A DNA stretch of 64,000 bases from Sphingobium boeckii (GTDB lineage Bacteria; Pseudomonadota; Alphaproteobacteria; Sphingomonadales; Sphingomonadaceae). The position numbers were made by a program, and so were the translations under genes. Within the stretch, counting starts at the first letter, position 1. Each line of letters starts with the position of its first letter. The stretch lies in NCBI RefSeq assembly GCF_014199215.1, contig NZ_JACIJC010000001.1, positions 560,001 to 624,000 on the forward strand, in the 5' to 3' direction. This document shows, one piece after another, positions 37,924 to 46,257 of this stretch. A model generated the notes under the pieces. It was not told the origin of the DNA. It made no database searches and saw nothing but the letters and a program-made list of their open reading frames with translations.

Positions 37924-39753
37924 ATGAGCCTCCGCAATGTGGCCATCATCGCGCACGTCGATCATGGCAAAACCACGCTGGTCGATCAGCTTTTCCGCCA
38001 ATCGGGCACGTTCCGCGACAATCAGCGGATCGAAGAACGCGCGATGGATTCGAACGATCTCGAAAAAGAACGCGGCATCACGATTCTCGCCAAGTGCACG
38101 TCGATCGAATGGGACAATGGTGCCGGTGAAACCACGCGCATCAATATCGTCGATACGCCGGGTCACGCCGATTTCGGCGGCGAAGTGGAACGCATCCTGT
38201 CAATGGTCGATGGCGTGATCCTGCTGGTCGATGCCTCGGAAGGCGCGATGCCGCAGACCAAGTTCGTCACCGGCAAGGCGCTGGCGCTGGGCCTCAAGCC
38301 CATCGTCGTAGTCAACAAGGTCGATCGTCCCGATGAGCGTATCCAGGAAGTGCTGGACGAAGTGTTCGATCTGTTCGTCAGCCTCGAAGCGAGCGACGAG
38401 CAACTCGATTTCCCCGTGCTTTATGCGTCGGGCCGCAATGGCTATGCAGGCCCCGATCCCGATGCGCGCGAAGGCACGCTGCAGCCGCTGTTCGAGCAGA
38501 TCGTGGCGCATGTGCCCGCGCCTTCGGCCGATCCCGATGGCCCGTTCAAATTTCTCGTGACTCTTTTGGATCGCGACAACTTCCTCGGCCGCATCCTCAC
38601 CGGCCTGGTCTTCTCCGGTTCGGTCAAGACCAACCAGGCGATCCATGCGCTCGATCCGGACGGCAATGTGGTCGAAACCGGTCGCGCCTCCAAGATCATG
38701 GCGTTCCGCGGGCTTGAGCGCGTTCCCGTCGATGTGGCCAATGCGGGTGACATCATTTCGATCGCCGGTCTCACCGTCGCCACCGTGGCCAATACGATCG
38801 CTGATACCTCGGTGTCCGAGCCGCTTCATGCGCAGCCGATCGATCCGCCCACGCTGTCCATGCGTTTCGCGGTGAACGATTCGCCGATGGCAGGCCGCGA
38901 GGGCACCAAAGTGACCAGCCGCATGATCCGTGATCGTCTGGCGCGCGAAGCCGAATCGAACGTCGCCATCAAGGTGACCGAGAGCGACGACAAGGACAGC
39001 TTCGAAGTCGCCGGCCGTGGCGAGCTTCAGCTTGGCGTTCTGATCGAGACGATGCGCCGTGAAGGGTTCGAACTGGGCATCAGCCGTCCGCGTGTGCTGT
39101 TCCGTGGTGAGGGTTCGTCGCGCGAAGAGCCTTATGAAACCGTCGTGATCGACGTGGACGAGGAATATTCGGGCACCGTCGTCGAGAAGATGTCGATCCG
39201 CAAGGCCGAGATGACCGACATGCGCCCCTCGGGCGGCGGCAAGACCCGCATCACCTTCAGCGCGCCCTCGCGCGGGCTGATCGGCTATCATGGCGAATTC
39301 CTGTCCGACACGCGCGGCACGGGCATTATGAACCGGCTGTTCGAGAAATACGGTCCCTACAAGGGCAATATCGAAGGTCGCCAAAATGGCGTGCTGATCT
39401 CCAATGGCATGGGCGAAGCCAATTCATACGCGCTCGGTCCGCTCGAAGAGCGCGGTATCCTGATGGTCGCCCATGGTGAGGCGCTGTATGAAGGCATGAT
39501 CATCGGCGAGAATGCCAAGACCGGCGATCTCGAAGTCAATCCGATGAAGTCCAAGCAGCTCACCAACTTCCGCGCCAGCGGCAAGGACGACGCCATTCGT
39601 CTGACTCCGCCCTGGAAGATGACGCTGGAGCAGGCCATCGCCTATATCGACGATGACGAGCTGGTCGAAGTGACGCCCAAGACGATCCGTCTGCGCAAGC
39701 GCCATCTCGATCCCAACGAGCGCAAAAAGGCGAGCCGCGCCAAGGCGGCCTGA
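37924..39753 (+). CDS. typA: Translational GTPase TypA/BipA
   Basis: 609 residues. A ribosome-binding GTPase that helps 50S subunit assembly under stress and cold. G motifs: AHVDHGKTT, RGIT, DTPGHADF, NKVDRPD; then domain II, and the TypA-specific C-terminal end (RLTPPWKMTLEQAIAYI split, RLRKRHLDPNERKK). AGGA lies 7 bases before the ATG. A long hairpin follows the stop. Confidence 0.98.
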   Translation: MSLRNVAIIAHVDHGKTTLVDQLFRQSGTFRDNQRIEERAMDSNDLEKERGITILAKCTSIEWDNGAGETTRINIVDTPGHADFGGEVERILSMVDGVILLVDASEGAMPQTKFVTGKALALGLKPIVVVNKVDRPDERIQEVLDEVFDLFVSLEASDEQLDFPVLYASGRNGYAGPDPDAREGTLQPLFEQIVAHVPAPSADPDGPFKFLVTLLDRDNFLGRILTGLVFSGSVKTNQAIHALDPDGNVVETGRASKIMAFRGLERVPVDVANAGDIISIAGLTVATVANTIADTSVSEPLHAQPIDPPTLSMRFAVNDSPMAGREGTKVTSRMIRDRLAREAESNVAIKVTESDDKDSFEVAGRGELQLGVLIETMRREGFELGISRPRVLFRGEGSSREEPYETVVIDVDEEYSGTVVEKMSIRKAEMTDMRPSGGGKTRITFSAPSRGLIGYHGEFLSDTRGTGIMNRLFEKYGPYKGNIEGRQNGVLISNGMGEANSYALGPLEERGILMVAHGEALYEGMIIGENAKTGDLEVNPMKSKQLTNFRASGKDDAIRLTPPWKMTLEQAIAYIDDDELVEVTPKTIRLRKRHLDPNERKKASRAKAA

Positions 39754-39762
39754 TCTTCGACT

Positions 39763-40068
39763 TCAGTAACGCCACCCCGGCGGGTGTGGCGTTACGTTGT
39801 CTCCCAGATCGATCATCGCTTCATCGACATAGCACCAGCCCCAGTTTTCAGGCGGGTCATAGCTTTCCATGACCGGATGGTCGGTGTCGTGGAAATGTGC
39901 GGTGGCGTGCTTGCCGGGGGATTGATCGCAGCAGCCGACATGGCCGCACACGCGGCAGATGCGGAGATGAACCCAGCGGCCGCCATGGGCGAGGCATTCG
40001 GCGCAGCCGTCTGATTGCGGCTCCACGTCGGCGAATTGATCGAGATGGCTGCATCCGGTCATCATCAT
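39763..40068 (-). CDS. UBP-type zinc finger domain protein
   Basis: 101 residues from ATG 40068 (MMMTGCSHLDQF); the frame is open to 40101. The protein is little more than a ZnF-UBP domain: CSHLDQF, DGCAECL, HLRICRVCGHVGCCDQS, HATAHFHDTDHPV and a tail WGWCYVDE. In eukaryotes this fold binds the ubiquitin C-terminus; bacteria lack ubiquitin and the role is unknown. It is divergent from the flavoprotein gene at 40118 with under 50 bases between starts, a pairing that suggests a shared task. Confidence 0.88.
   Translation of the reverse strand: MMMTGCSHLDQFADVEPQSDGCAECLAHGGRWVHLRICRVCGHVGCCDQSPGKHATAHFHDTDHPVMESYDPPENWGWCYVDEAMIDLGDNVTPHPPGWRY
39766..39795. terminator. Strong hairpin after typA, inside the 3' end of the UBP gene
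   Basis: GTAACGCCAC (39766-39775) and GTGGCGTTAC (39786-39795) pair perfectly around a 10-base loop that is itself partly paired. No T-run follows on the plus strand. It begins 12 bases after the typA stop and overlaps the last codons of the convergent zinc-finger gene, so it probably serves as a bidirectional transcript end or 3' stabiliser. Confidence 0.6.
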
Positions 40069-40117
40069 AAGTTCGCTGAACAGTTGCCGGATTGCAAGCA
40101 TCGCCTAGGCTGGGGAT

Positions 40118-41785
40118 ATGGCCGACCCCGAATCAATCCCGCTCGATCCCAGCGATCCGCTCGCACGTGAAGCGCAGACCTTTCCGCTGCTGCCGGGCGA
40201 GATGATCGAACGGATGCGCGCGTTCGGCGTGGAAGGCCTGGTGTCCGACGGCCAATATCTGTTCCACAGAGGCGATCGGACCGGCGCATTCTTCGTGGTG
40301 CTGGAAGGTGGCGTCGATGTGTTCGATCATGATGATTGCGGCCAGGTCCGGCTGGTCGTGGCGCACAGGGCAGGGCAGTTCACCGGCGAAATCAACATGT
40401 TCAACGATCGCAAGACCCTGGTCAGCGGCCGCGCGTCGGGCGACACGCAGGTGCTTCGGATCGAGCGCAACGCCTTTCGTCGCCTGATTTCCGCCGAACC
40501 CGATATCGGCGAATTGGTGCTTCGCGCGTTCATCCTGCGGCGCGTCGCGTTGCTGGCGCACGGTACGGGGGGCGTCACGCTGGTGGGTCCGGGGCATTCG
40601 GCGCAGATGGTGCGGCTGAACGGCTTTCTCACCCGCAATGCCTATCCGCACCGCACGATCGATACCGAAGTGGATGACGATGCGGAGAGTTTTCTCGCGC
40701 ATTTCGGCGTCGGCACGGACGAACTGCCCGTGGTCATTTGCGATGGCAAGGTGCTGCGCAATCCAAGCAACCATGCGCTGGCCGATTGCATCGGCATCGC
40801 CATCCATATCGATCCCGATCATGTGCATGATGTGGCGGTGGTGGGTGCCGGGCCGGCGGGACTTGCGGCGGCGGTCTATGCAGCATCCGAAGGGCTGTCG
40901 ACCGTGGTGATCGAGGGGACGGCGCCTGGTGGCCAAGCGGCAACCAGCTCCAAGATCGAAAATTATCTGGGTTTTCCCACGGGGATTTCCGGCCAGGCGC
41001 TGGCCGGCCGTGCGCAGGTGCAGGCGCAGAAATTCGGGGCGAGGCTGGCGGTGTCGCGCGATGTGACCGCGCTTCATTGCGATGCCCAGCCTTATGGCCT
41101 CACGCTGGCGGACGGGGCGACGCTGAAGGCCAACGTGATCGTCGTCGCCACCGGCGCACGCTATCGCAAGCTGGATCTCCCCGATTATGAGACATTCGAG
41201 GGCGCGGGCATCCATTATGCGGCGACCGCGATGGAGGCCGGGCTATGCGCCGCCCAGCCGGTGATCGTCGTGGGCGGCGGCAATTCGGCGGGGCAGGCCG
41301 CGATGTTCCTTTCCCGTGCCGCGTCGCATGTTCACATATTGGTGCGCTCGGCCGGGCTGGCGGAAACCATGTCTAATTATCTGGTGGAGCGGATCGAAGC
41401 GTCGGACCGGATCACGCTCCATCCCTATAGCGAAGTGACCGCGCTGCATGGCGATGCCTCGTTGGAGGCCGTCACATGGACCGACAGACACACGGGCGCG
41501 GAGACGCGGCAGGCGGTCGGCGCATTGTTCGTGATGATCGGCGCGCAGCCCAATACCGATTGGCTCGCCGGCTGCGTCGATCTGGACGAGGCCGGCTTCG
41601 TCTGCACCGGCGGCCCGGTTTCGCCTTATGCCACCACGCGTCCCGGCATCTTCGCGGTGGGCGATGTGCGATCCGGATCGGTGAAGCGCGTGGCTTCGGG
41701 CGTGGGCGAAGGCTCGGTGGTGGTACAGGCGATCCACCGTTTTCTGGAAGAGCATCGCGCGACCGTCACCTCAGCGGCAGGCTGA
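40118..41785 (+). CDS. cNMP-binding / glutaredoxin-like / thioredoxin reductase-like flavoprotein
   Basis: 555 residues, three domains. Residues about 25-140: cyclic nucleotide-binding fold (FFVVLEGGVDVFD, GQFTGEINMF). Residues about 160-230: thioredoxin/glutaredoxin-like domain whose usual CxxC position reads FLTRNAYP, without cysteine, but with the later cis-proline block ELPVVIC. Residues about 235-545: TrxR-type FAD/NADPH domains with GAGPAG (243-248), APGGQA, VVATGARYRKL, GGGNSA (386-391) and a final GDVRSGSVKRVASGVGEG (two blocks). The redox CxxC of true thioredoxin reductases (CATC) is replaced by YAATAME near residue 370. It is therefore not a classical TrxR. The stop overlaps the convergent kinase gene by 20 bases. 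Confidence 0.88.
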   Translation: MADPESIPLDPSDPLAREAQTFPLLPGEMIERMRAFGVEGLVSDGQYLFHRGDRTGAFFVVLEGGVDVFDHDDCGQVRLVVAHRAGQFTGEINMFNDRKTLVSGRASGDTQVLRIERNAFRRLISAEPDIGELVLRAFILRRVALLAHGTGGVTLVGPGHSAQMVRLNGFLTRNAYPHRTIDTEVDDDAESFLAHFGVGTDELPVVICDGKVLRNPSNHALADCIGIAIHIDPDHVHDVAVVGAGPAGLAAAVYAASEGLSTVVIEGTAPGGQAATSSKIENYLGFPTGISGQALAGRAQVQAQKFGARLAVSRDVTALHCDAQPYGLTLADGATLKANVIVVATGARYRKLDLPDYETFEGAGIHYAATAMEAGLCAAQPVIVVGGGNSAGQAAMFLSRAASHVHILVRSAGLAETMSNYLVERIEASDRITLHPYSEVTALHGDASLEAVTWTDRHTGAETRQAVGALFVMIGAQPNTDWLAGCVDLDEAGFVCTGGPVSPYATTRPGIFAVGDVRSGSVKRVASGVGEGSVVVQAIHRFLEEHRATVTSAAG

Positions 41786-43046
41786 CTGTCAGCCGTGCGC
41801 CGCCTTGCGGGCGGTTTTGCGCCGCGATCGAGCCGCCATGGGCTTCGACGACGTTGCGGGCGATGGCAAGGCCAAGGCCGATGCCGCCTGTCTCGCGGCT
41901 GCGTGACGGCTCGGCGCGCACGAAGGGATCGAACAGCGATTGGGCCAGCGCCGGCGGGATGCCGGGGCCGTCATCGTCGATCGTGACGATGACATGGCCG
42001 TCGCGCGCCGTCGCGGTCAGCGATGCGGACTGCCCATAGCGCAGCGCGTTTTCCAGGAGATTGGTGAAGAGGCGTCGGAGCGCCCCATCGTCACCCGTCA
42101 TGGGGAGCGGCGTGGCGATCGACTGCGCGACGGGGCCGACCGTGGCGTTCATGCCATCGGCCAATGCAGCCAGCAGCGGTGCCAGATCGAGCGGCGCTGG
42201 GGCGCGAGTTTCGCCGCGTGCGAACTCAAGCACGCTCATGATCATGCCGCGCATTTCCTCGATATCGGCCAGCGCGCGTATGCGGTCCGCCGCCGGGAGC
42301 GCCTCGATCCGAAAGGCCAGGCGGGTGAGCGGCGTGCCCAGATCATGCGTGATCGCCGCCAGCATGGCGGTGCGCTGCGCCACATGATCGACCAGCCGCG
42401 CGCGCATGGCATTGAGCGCACCTGCCACGCGGCGGACCTCCGGCGGTCCTTCGATTTCGACCGGCAGGCTGCGGTGGCTCGCGCTCACGGCGTCCGCAGC
42501 ATCGGCCAGCCTGCTGAGCGGACGGGTGATGGCGCGGGCGATGAACCAGCCCAATATGGTCAGAAGGATCAGGGCTCCGACCAGTGAGGCCAGCGTGATG
42601 CGATGCCAATTGGTAAGCCAGGGGCGGGGGCTGTTCACGGCGACGGTCCAGCCCGCCGGCCCGCGGACGGCAATCGTGAAATCGCTCATCAGGCGCGGGC
42701 CTTCGCCGCCCGGCCGCGGCGCGCGCCATCCGGAAGACCAGGCCACGACCTGCGATGGTGCTACGCCAAGCACCCGCGCAACGGTCTGCTCGGTGATCGG
42801 ATCGCGCGCCTGCTCGGCGGAGGGCTGAGGCAGCGCCGGCATTTGGCGCAGGATAGCCTTGGGGCCGGGGCCGCGAACGGGACGCCCGGCCAGTGCCGCG
42901 GCCACCTCCTCGGCACGGTATGGCATGGGGAAAGGCGGCGGACCGTTGAAGGTGATGGCAAAGCTGACCAGCGCGGTGGCAAGCACGGATGCCGCAACCA
43001 GAAGCACGATCCGCCATGTGATCGCCGGGGCATGGGTGGTGCGCAT
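41766..43046 (-). CDS. Sensor histidine kinase, EnvZ-like
   Basis: 426 residues. Membrane helices at about 11-33 and 149-172 flank a periplasmic domain of some 115 residues; a HAMP linker follows (RAITRPLSRLADAADAVSA), then the H-box ITHDLGTPLTRL with His234, N-box NLLENALRYG and GIGLGLAIARNVVEAHGG. The H-box has GTPL where most kinases have RTPL. Its start overlaps the response regulator stop at 43046, giving an OmpR/EnvZ-type pair. The signal and targets are unknown. Confidence 0.93.
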   Translation of the reverse strand: MRTTHAPAITWRIVLLVAASVLATALVSFAITFNGPPPFPMPYRAEEVAAALAGRPVRGPGPKAILRQMPALPQPSAEQARDPITEQTVARVLGVAPSQVVAWSSGWRAPRPGGEGPRLMSDFTIAVRGPAGWTVAVNSPRPWLTNWHRITLASLVGALILLTILGWFIARAITRPLSRLADAADAVSASHRSLPVEIEGPPEVRRVAGALNAMRARLVDHVAQRTAMLAAITHDLGTPLTRLAFRIEALPAADRIRALADIEEMRGMIMSVLEFARGETRAPAPLDLAPLLAALADGMNATVGPVAQSIATPLPMTGDDGALRRLFTNLLENALRYGQSASLTATARDGHVIVTIDDDGPGIPPALAQSLFDPFVRAEPSRSRETGGIGLGLAIARNVVEAHGGSIAAQNRPQGGARLTVSLPLR

Positions 43047-43756
43047 CAGGATCGCGTGACGGTGGGCGTGAAGAGATAGCCTTCGTTGCGCAACGTGCGG
43101 ATCAGTTCCTCCTCCCCCTCGCGCACCAATTTACGGCGCAGGCGGCTGATCTGCACGTCGATCGCACGATCGAACGGTTCGGCATCGAAGCCGCGCGACG
43201 ATTCCAGCAACATGTCCCGCGTCAGCACGCGTCGCGGGCGTTCGGCAAAGGCGAGCAGCAGGCGGAATTCGCCGCTGGTGAGCATGATCGGTTCGCCAGC
43301 GGGATCGGTTAGCGTGCGTCCTTCGGGATCGAGCGCCCAGCCGGCAAAGCGGAGGCTGGACGGCGCATGGGCGCTGACCGCGGTCCCCGCGCGCCGACGC
43401 AACACCGCGCGGATGCGGGCGAGCAATTCCCTGGGATTGCATGGCTTGGGCAGATAATCGTCGGCGCCCATTTCCAGGCCGACGATCCGATCGGTATCGG
43501 TCCCCATCACGGACAGCAGGATCACCGCGGGCAGGCGCGCGGGGCCAAGCGCACGCAGGATCGTCAGCCCGTCTTCGCCCGGCATCATCAGATCAAGCAC
43601 GATGAGATCGAACCGCGTTTCGGCGATGGCCGCACGCAGCGCTTGGCCATCCGCCGCCAGCGTGACGAGATAACCGTGGCTGGTCAGGAAATCGCCAATG
43701 ACCTCCCGGATGCCGGGATCATCATCCACGACGAGGATGTGGGTATTCATATCCAT
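43046..43756 (-). CDS. OmpR-family response regulator
   Basis: 236 residues from ATG 43756; ATGs at 43792, 43771 and 43750 are also in frame and none has a clear Shine-Dalgarno. The receiver has VVDDDPG, phospho-acceptor Asp55 in VLDLMMPGEDG and YLPKPCNPREL; the DNA-binding half has LTSGEFRLLLAFAERPRRVLTR (two blocks) and VQISRLRRKL. It forms an operon with the EnvZ-like kinase. OmpR-like rather than KdpE-like from the winged-helix region. Confidence 0.92.
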   Translation of the reverse strand: MDMNTHILVVDDDPGIREVIGDFLTSHGYLVTLAADGQALRAAIAETRFDLIVLDLMMPGEDGLTILRALGPARLPAVILLSVMGTDTDRIVGLEMGADDYLPKPCNPRELLARIRAVLRRRAGTAVSAHAPSSLRFAGWALDPEGRTLTDPAGEPIMLTSGEFRLLLAFAERPRRVLTRDMLLESSRGFDAEPFDRAIDVQISRLRRKLVREGEEELIRTLRNEGYLFTPTVTRS

Positions 43757-43862
43757 GATCGTGCAGGGCATATCCTGTCGAAGCGTTGTCATAAGTCTGT
43801 AGCCCCCGGTGAAATCCGCCGCAATGTCCCGCCCTCCCCAGGGCCGGACACGGCAGCGCCTG

Positions 43863-44756
43863 TCAGGTCGTGATGCCGATCGTCGCGATCGCGGTAAGAC
43901 CGGTGGTGATGTCGCCCGTGATCGCAGGAGTCATGGCGGCGATCTGGGCGGCGCTGTTATTGCCAAACACATTGTCCGACGCGATCGACACTGCGGCAAA
44001 GCGGCTGACGCTGGTGCCGTAGCCGGTCGCCCCTGTGTAAACACTGGTGCAGGTGGCGGCGGGCATGGCAAGCTGCGAGGTGAGCAAAGCGTAGCGGCCC
44101 GCGGTGGCGTTCGCGATGCTTGAAAACACTTCGAAGTGCATGTGCGGAAAGCGGCCCGCATAACAGGCCGGAAAAATCGTGGTGAAGGTCACCTGGCCAT
44201 TGGCGTCGGTCACCTGCACGCCGCGCAGGTAGCTTTGGCCCGGTATGTCATAGAGCGAATAATTGCCGTCCCGGTCGCAATGCCAGAGATAGACGGCATA
44301 GCCCGCCAGCGCTGCGCAACTGGCGTTGACGTTCACCACGGTGAGCGTGATCGTGAGCAGCACGCCGGGTGCCGCGGTCGAACCGTTTACGAAGCTGGTG
44401 CGGATATCGCTGCGGATCACGCCGCTGACCGCCAGCACATTGGAAGTCGATCCGCTCGCTGTGTTCGATCCATCGGCGGGATAGGGGCCGGCGGTTTCGG
44501 CTGGGTCCGCAATGCAGGTGGCCGTCGGGGTTGGGGTTGGTGTCGGCGTTGGCGTTGGCGTTGGTGTGGGAGTAGGCGTCGGCGTGGTCACGATCCCGCC
44601 GGTGCTCCCGCTCGAATCGCCACCGCATCCGGCCAGCAACGCCACCGTGCCCGCCGAAGCGAACAATCCCAGCGCCCGGCGTCGCCCTATCAACTGGCGT
44701 TCTATCACGCGCAGATCATTGGCAAGGCCAAGATCATGATCTTCGATTATGCTCAT
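43863..44756 (-). CDS. Exported intradiol ring-cleavage dioxygenase-like protein
   Basis: 297 residues. The N-terminus has RRRALGLFASAG, a Tat-like motif, with a lipobox-like LLAGC, so it is predicted to be a Tat-exported lipoprotein. A threonine-proline linker (about eleven TP units) follows. The catalytic-type domain begins ETAGPYPADG and contains the intradiol pattern with the metal ligands: a tyrosine in GNYSLYD or QSYLRG, the tyrosine in CYAGRFPHMHFE, and the two histidines of HMH. Intradiol dioxygenases open catechol rings with Fe(III). An extracytoplasmic version is unusual; related exported proteins are known in actinomycetes and fungi. Substrate unknown. Confidence 0.85.
   Translation of the reverse strand: MSIIEDHDLGLANDLRVIERQLIGRRRALGLFASAGTVALLAGCGGDSSGSTGGIVTTPTPTPTPTPTPTPTPTPTPTATCIADPAETAGPYPADGSNTASGSTSNVLAVSGVIRSDIRTSFVNGSTAAPGVLLTITLTVVNVNASCAALAGYAVYLWHCDRDGNYSLYDIPGQSYLRGVQVTDANGQVTFTTIFPACYAGRFPHMHFEVFSSIANATAGRYALLTSQLAMPAATCTSVYTGATGYGTSVSRFAAVSIASDNVFGNNSAAQIAAMTPAITGDITTGLTAIATIGITT
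44522..44588. repeat. Short tandem repeat encoding the Thr-Pro linker
   Basis: About eleven 6-base units of the GTTGGC/GTCGGC type code for alternating threonine and proline in the exported dioxygenase-like protein. Codon use within the units varies slightly. Such tracts expand and contract easily. Confidence 0.85.
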
Positions 44757-44954
44757 CCCAGGTCTCCCCTATTTGATTGAGCACCATAACGGCGCGATCG
44801 AACCCAGGGATTTCGGCACATTGCAGCCATGTTTCATCGCTTTTAGCGGTTCAGGCGCTGAACTTTGAATGAATTGCCCATTCCCGGCCGGTTCAGCATC
44901 AGCGCGCTAATGTCCTTTCATACCCGCTCCAGATGGCGGGACAGGAGACAGACG

Positions 44955-45335
44955 ATGACCAACTTTTTCTTGAAGGCAGCAGGAGCTATGGCGCTGGGTG
45001 CGGCGGCGCTGGGCGCGGTCGCCACCCCTGCGGAGGCGCGGCGCGGCTGGCATGACCGTGGTCGGGATCATACGGGCACCGCGATCGTCGCGGGCGTCGC
45101 CGGTCTGGCCATCGGCGCGGCGCTCGCTTCGAACCGGGATCGCTATGAAGACCGCTATTATTATCGGGGCGGACCGCGCTATCGCGATCGCTATTATGAC
45201 TATGACCGTCCCCGGTATCGCAACAATCGTGATTATCGAAGCTACCGTGATTATCGCGGCTATCGCGATTGCCGGACCCGCAAGGTCTATGATCCCTATC
45301 TCGATCGCCGGGTGAAAGTGCGTTACTGCCGCTAA
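44955..45335 (+). CDS. Exported Tyr/Arg-rich protein, hypothetical
   Basis: 126 residues from ATG 44955, with AGGAGAC about 5 bases upstream; an open frame to 44865 lacks these signs. A signal peptide (FLKAAGAMALGAAALGAVATPAEA) is followed by a glycine-rich segment that could be a membrane or outer-membrane spanning stretch (AIVAGVAGLAIGAALAS) and a low-complexity region of RDR/YRDYR repeats, ending CRTRKVYDPYLDRRVKVRYC. The repeat is strongly cationic. This type of secreted small protein is common in sphingomonads; no function is known. Confidence 0.75.
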   Translation: MTNFFLKAAGAMALGAAALGAVATPAEARRGWHDRGRDHTGTAIVAGVAGLAIGAALASNRDRYEDRYYYRGGPRYRDRYYDYDRPRYRNNRDYRSYRDYRGYRDCRTRKVYDPYLDRRVKVRYCR

Positions 45336-45340
45336 TATGA

Positions 45341-45376
45341 ATAGGCCCAATTGCGATCCATTCGCATTGGGCCTAT
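45341..45376. terminator. Long hairpin between 44955 gene and DUF454 gene
   Basis: ATAGGCCCAATTGCGA (45341-45356) pairs with TCGCATTGGGCCTAT (45362-45376), a 15-bp stem with one bulged base and a 5-base loop. It starts 5 bases after the stop of the exported protein and ends 10 bases before the DUF454 start. It is probably the transcript end, although no T-run follows. Confidence 0.65.
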
Positions 45377-45386
45377 CTCATGCGGG

Positions 45387-45776
45387 ATGAAGCCATTTTC
45401 CCAGCCGCTGCGCCTGCTCTGGTTGATGGGCGGCCTCCTCTGCGTGGCGCTGGGCGTGATCGGCGCATTCCTACCGCTGATGCCCACCACCATTTTCCTC
45501 ATTCTGGCGGCTTTTTGCTTTGCGCGCTCCTCACCCCGGCTTGAGGCGCGGCTGCTGGAGCATCCGCGTTTCGGGCCGACGCTGCGCGCGTGGCGCGCCA
45601 ATGGTGCGATCGCGCGTGGCGGCAAGGTGGCAGCCTGCACGGGGATGATCGTCGGTTTCGCGATTTTCTGGTTCACAGCGCATCCCGCCCCTTGGATGGC
45701 TGCGGCCGCTGCGCTGATGCTGGCGGGGTGTTCCGCGTTCGTGCTCAGCCGCCCTGCGCCGCCGGCGGCCAACTGA
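45387..45776 (+). CDS. DUF454 (YbaN) family inner-membrane protein
   Basis: 129 residues. Three or four membrane helices and the YbaN signatures: LLWLMGGLLCVALGVIGAFLPLMPTT (two blocks), FCFARSSPRLEARLLEHPRFGP and a central WRANGAIAR. Function unknown. The ATG at 45387 follows the hairpin at 45341; an ATG at 45351 lies within that hairpin and is less likely. Confidence 0.88.
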   Translation: MKPFSQPLRLLWLMGGLLCVALGVIGAFLPLMPTTIFLILAAFCFARSSPRLEARLLEHPRFGPTLRAWRANGAIARGGKVAACTGMIVGFAIFWFTAHPAPWMAAAAALMLAGCSAFVLSRPAPPAAN

Positions 45777-45839
45777 GGCTTGCCCGCCGTCGCCGCTGCG
45801 CATAGCACTGGCGCTTCATGTCTCTAGGAAGCGCATTCG

Positions 45840-46253
45840 ATGGAACCCGTCCTGCAAAGCCTGATGTCGGGCCTGCCCTATTTCCTGCTCCACCTCACGG
45901 TATCGATCGCGGTGTTCCTGGTCGCGCTTTCCATCTATCTCTGGTTGACCCCGCATCGCGAGATGGCGCTGATCCGCCAAGGGAATCAATCGGCGGCGAT
46001 CTCGCTGGGTGGCGCGGCGATCGGGCTGGGCATTCCCATGGCGATCTGCCTGCAAAGCGCGATCAACGTGTGGGATATCGTGATCTGGGGGGCGGTGACG
46101 CTGATCATCCAGGTGATCGCTTTTCGCGTGGTCGATCTGGTGCTGCACGATCTGCCCAAGCGGATCGAGCATGACGAGAAATCGGCCGCGATGTTTCTGG
46201 CTGCGATGAAGATCTCCATCGCTCTGCTCAACGCCGCCGCCGTTTCGGGCTGA
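45840..46253 (+). CDS. DUF350 family membrane protein
   Basis: 137 residues with four membrane helices and the DUF350 pattern: N-terminal YFLLHLTVSIAVFLVALSIYLWL (two blocks), TPHREMALIRQGNQSAAISLGGA (two blocks) and FRVVDLVLHDLPKRIE. DUF350 pairs often accompany MgtE- or SpeE-type genes; the role is unknown. The protease gene begins 4 bases after its stop, so they form an operon. Confidence 0.88.
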   Translation: MEPVLQSLMSGLPYFLLHLTVSIAVFLVALSIYLWLTPHREMALIRQGNQSAAISLGGAAIGLGIPMAICLQSAINVWDIVIWGAVTLIIQVIAFRVVDLVLHDLPKRIEHDEKSAAMFLAAMKISIALLNAAAVSG

Positions 46254-46257
46254 ACCC

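Noticed and set aside
40118-41785. Thioredoxin reductase as a plain label
   Set aside because: The redox-active cysteine pair is absent from the TrxR module and from the glutaredoxin-like domain.
44522-44588. CRISPR or satellite locus
   Set aside because: The short repeat is in frame and codes for a Thr-Pro linker; there are no spacers.
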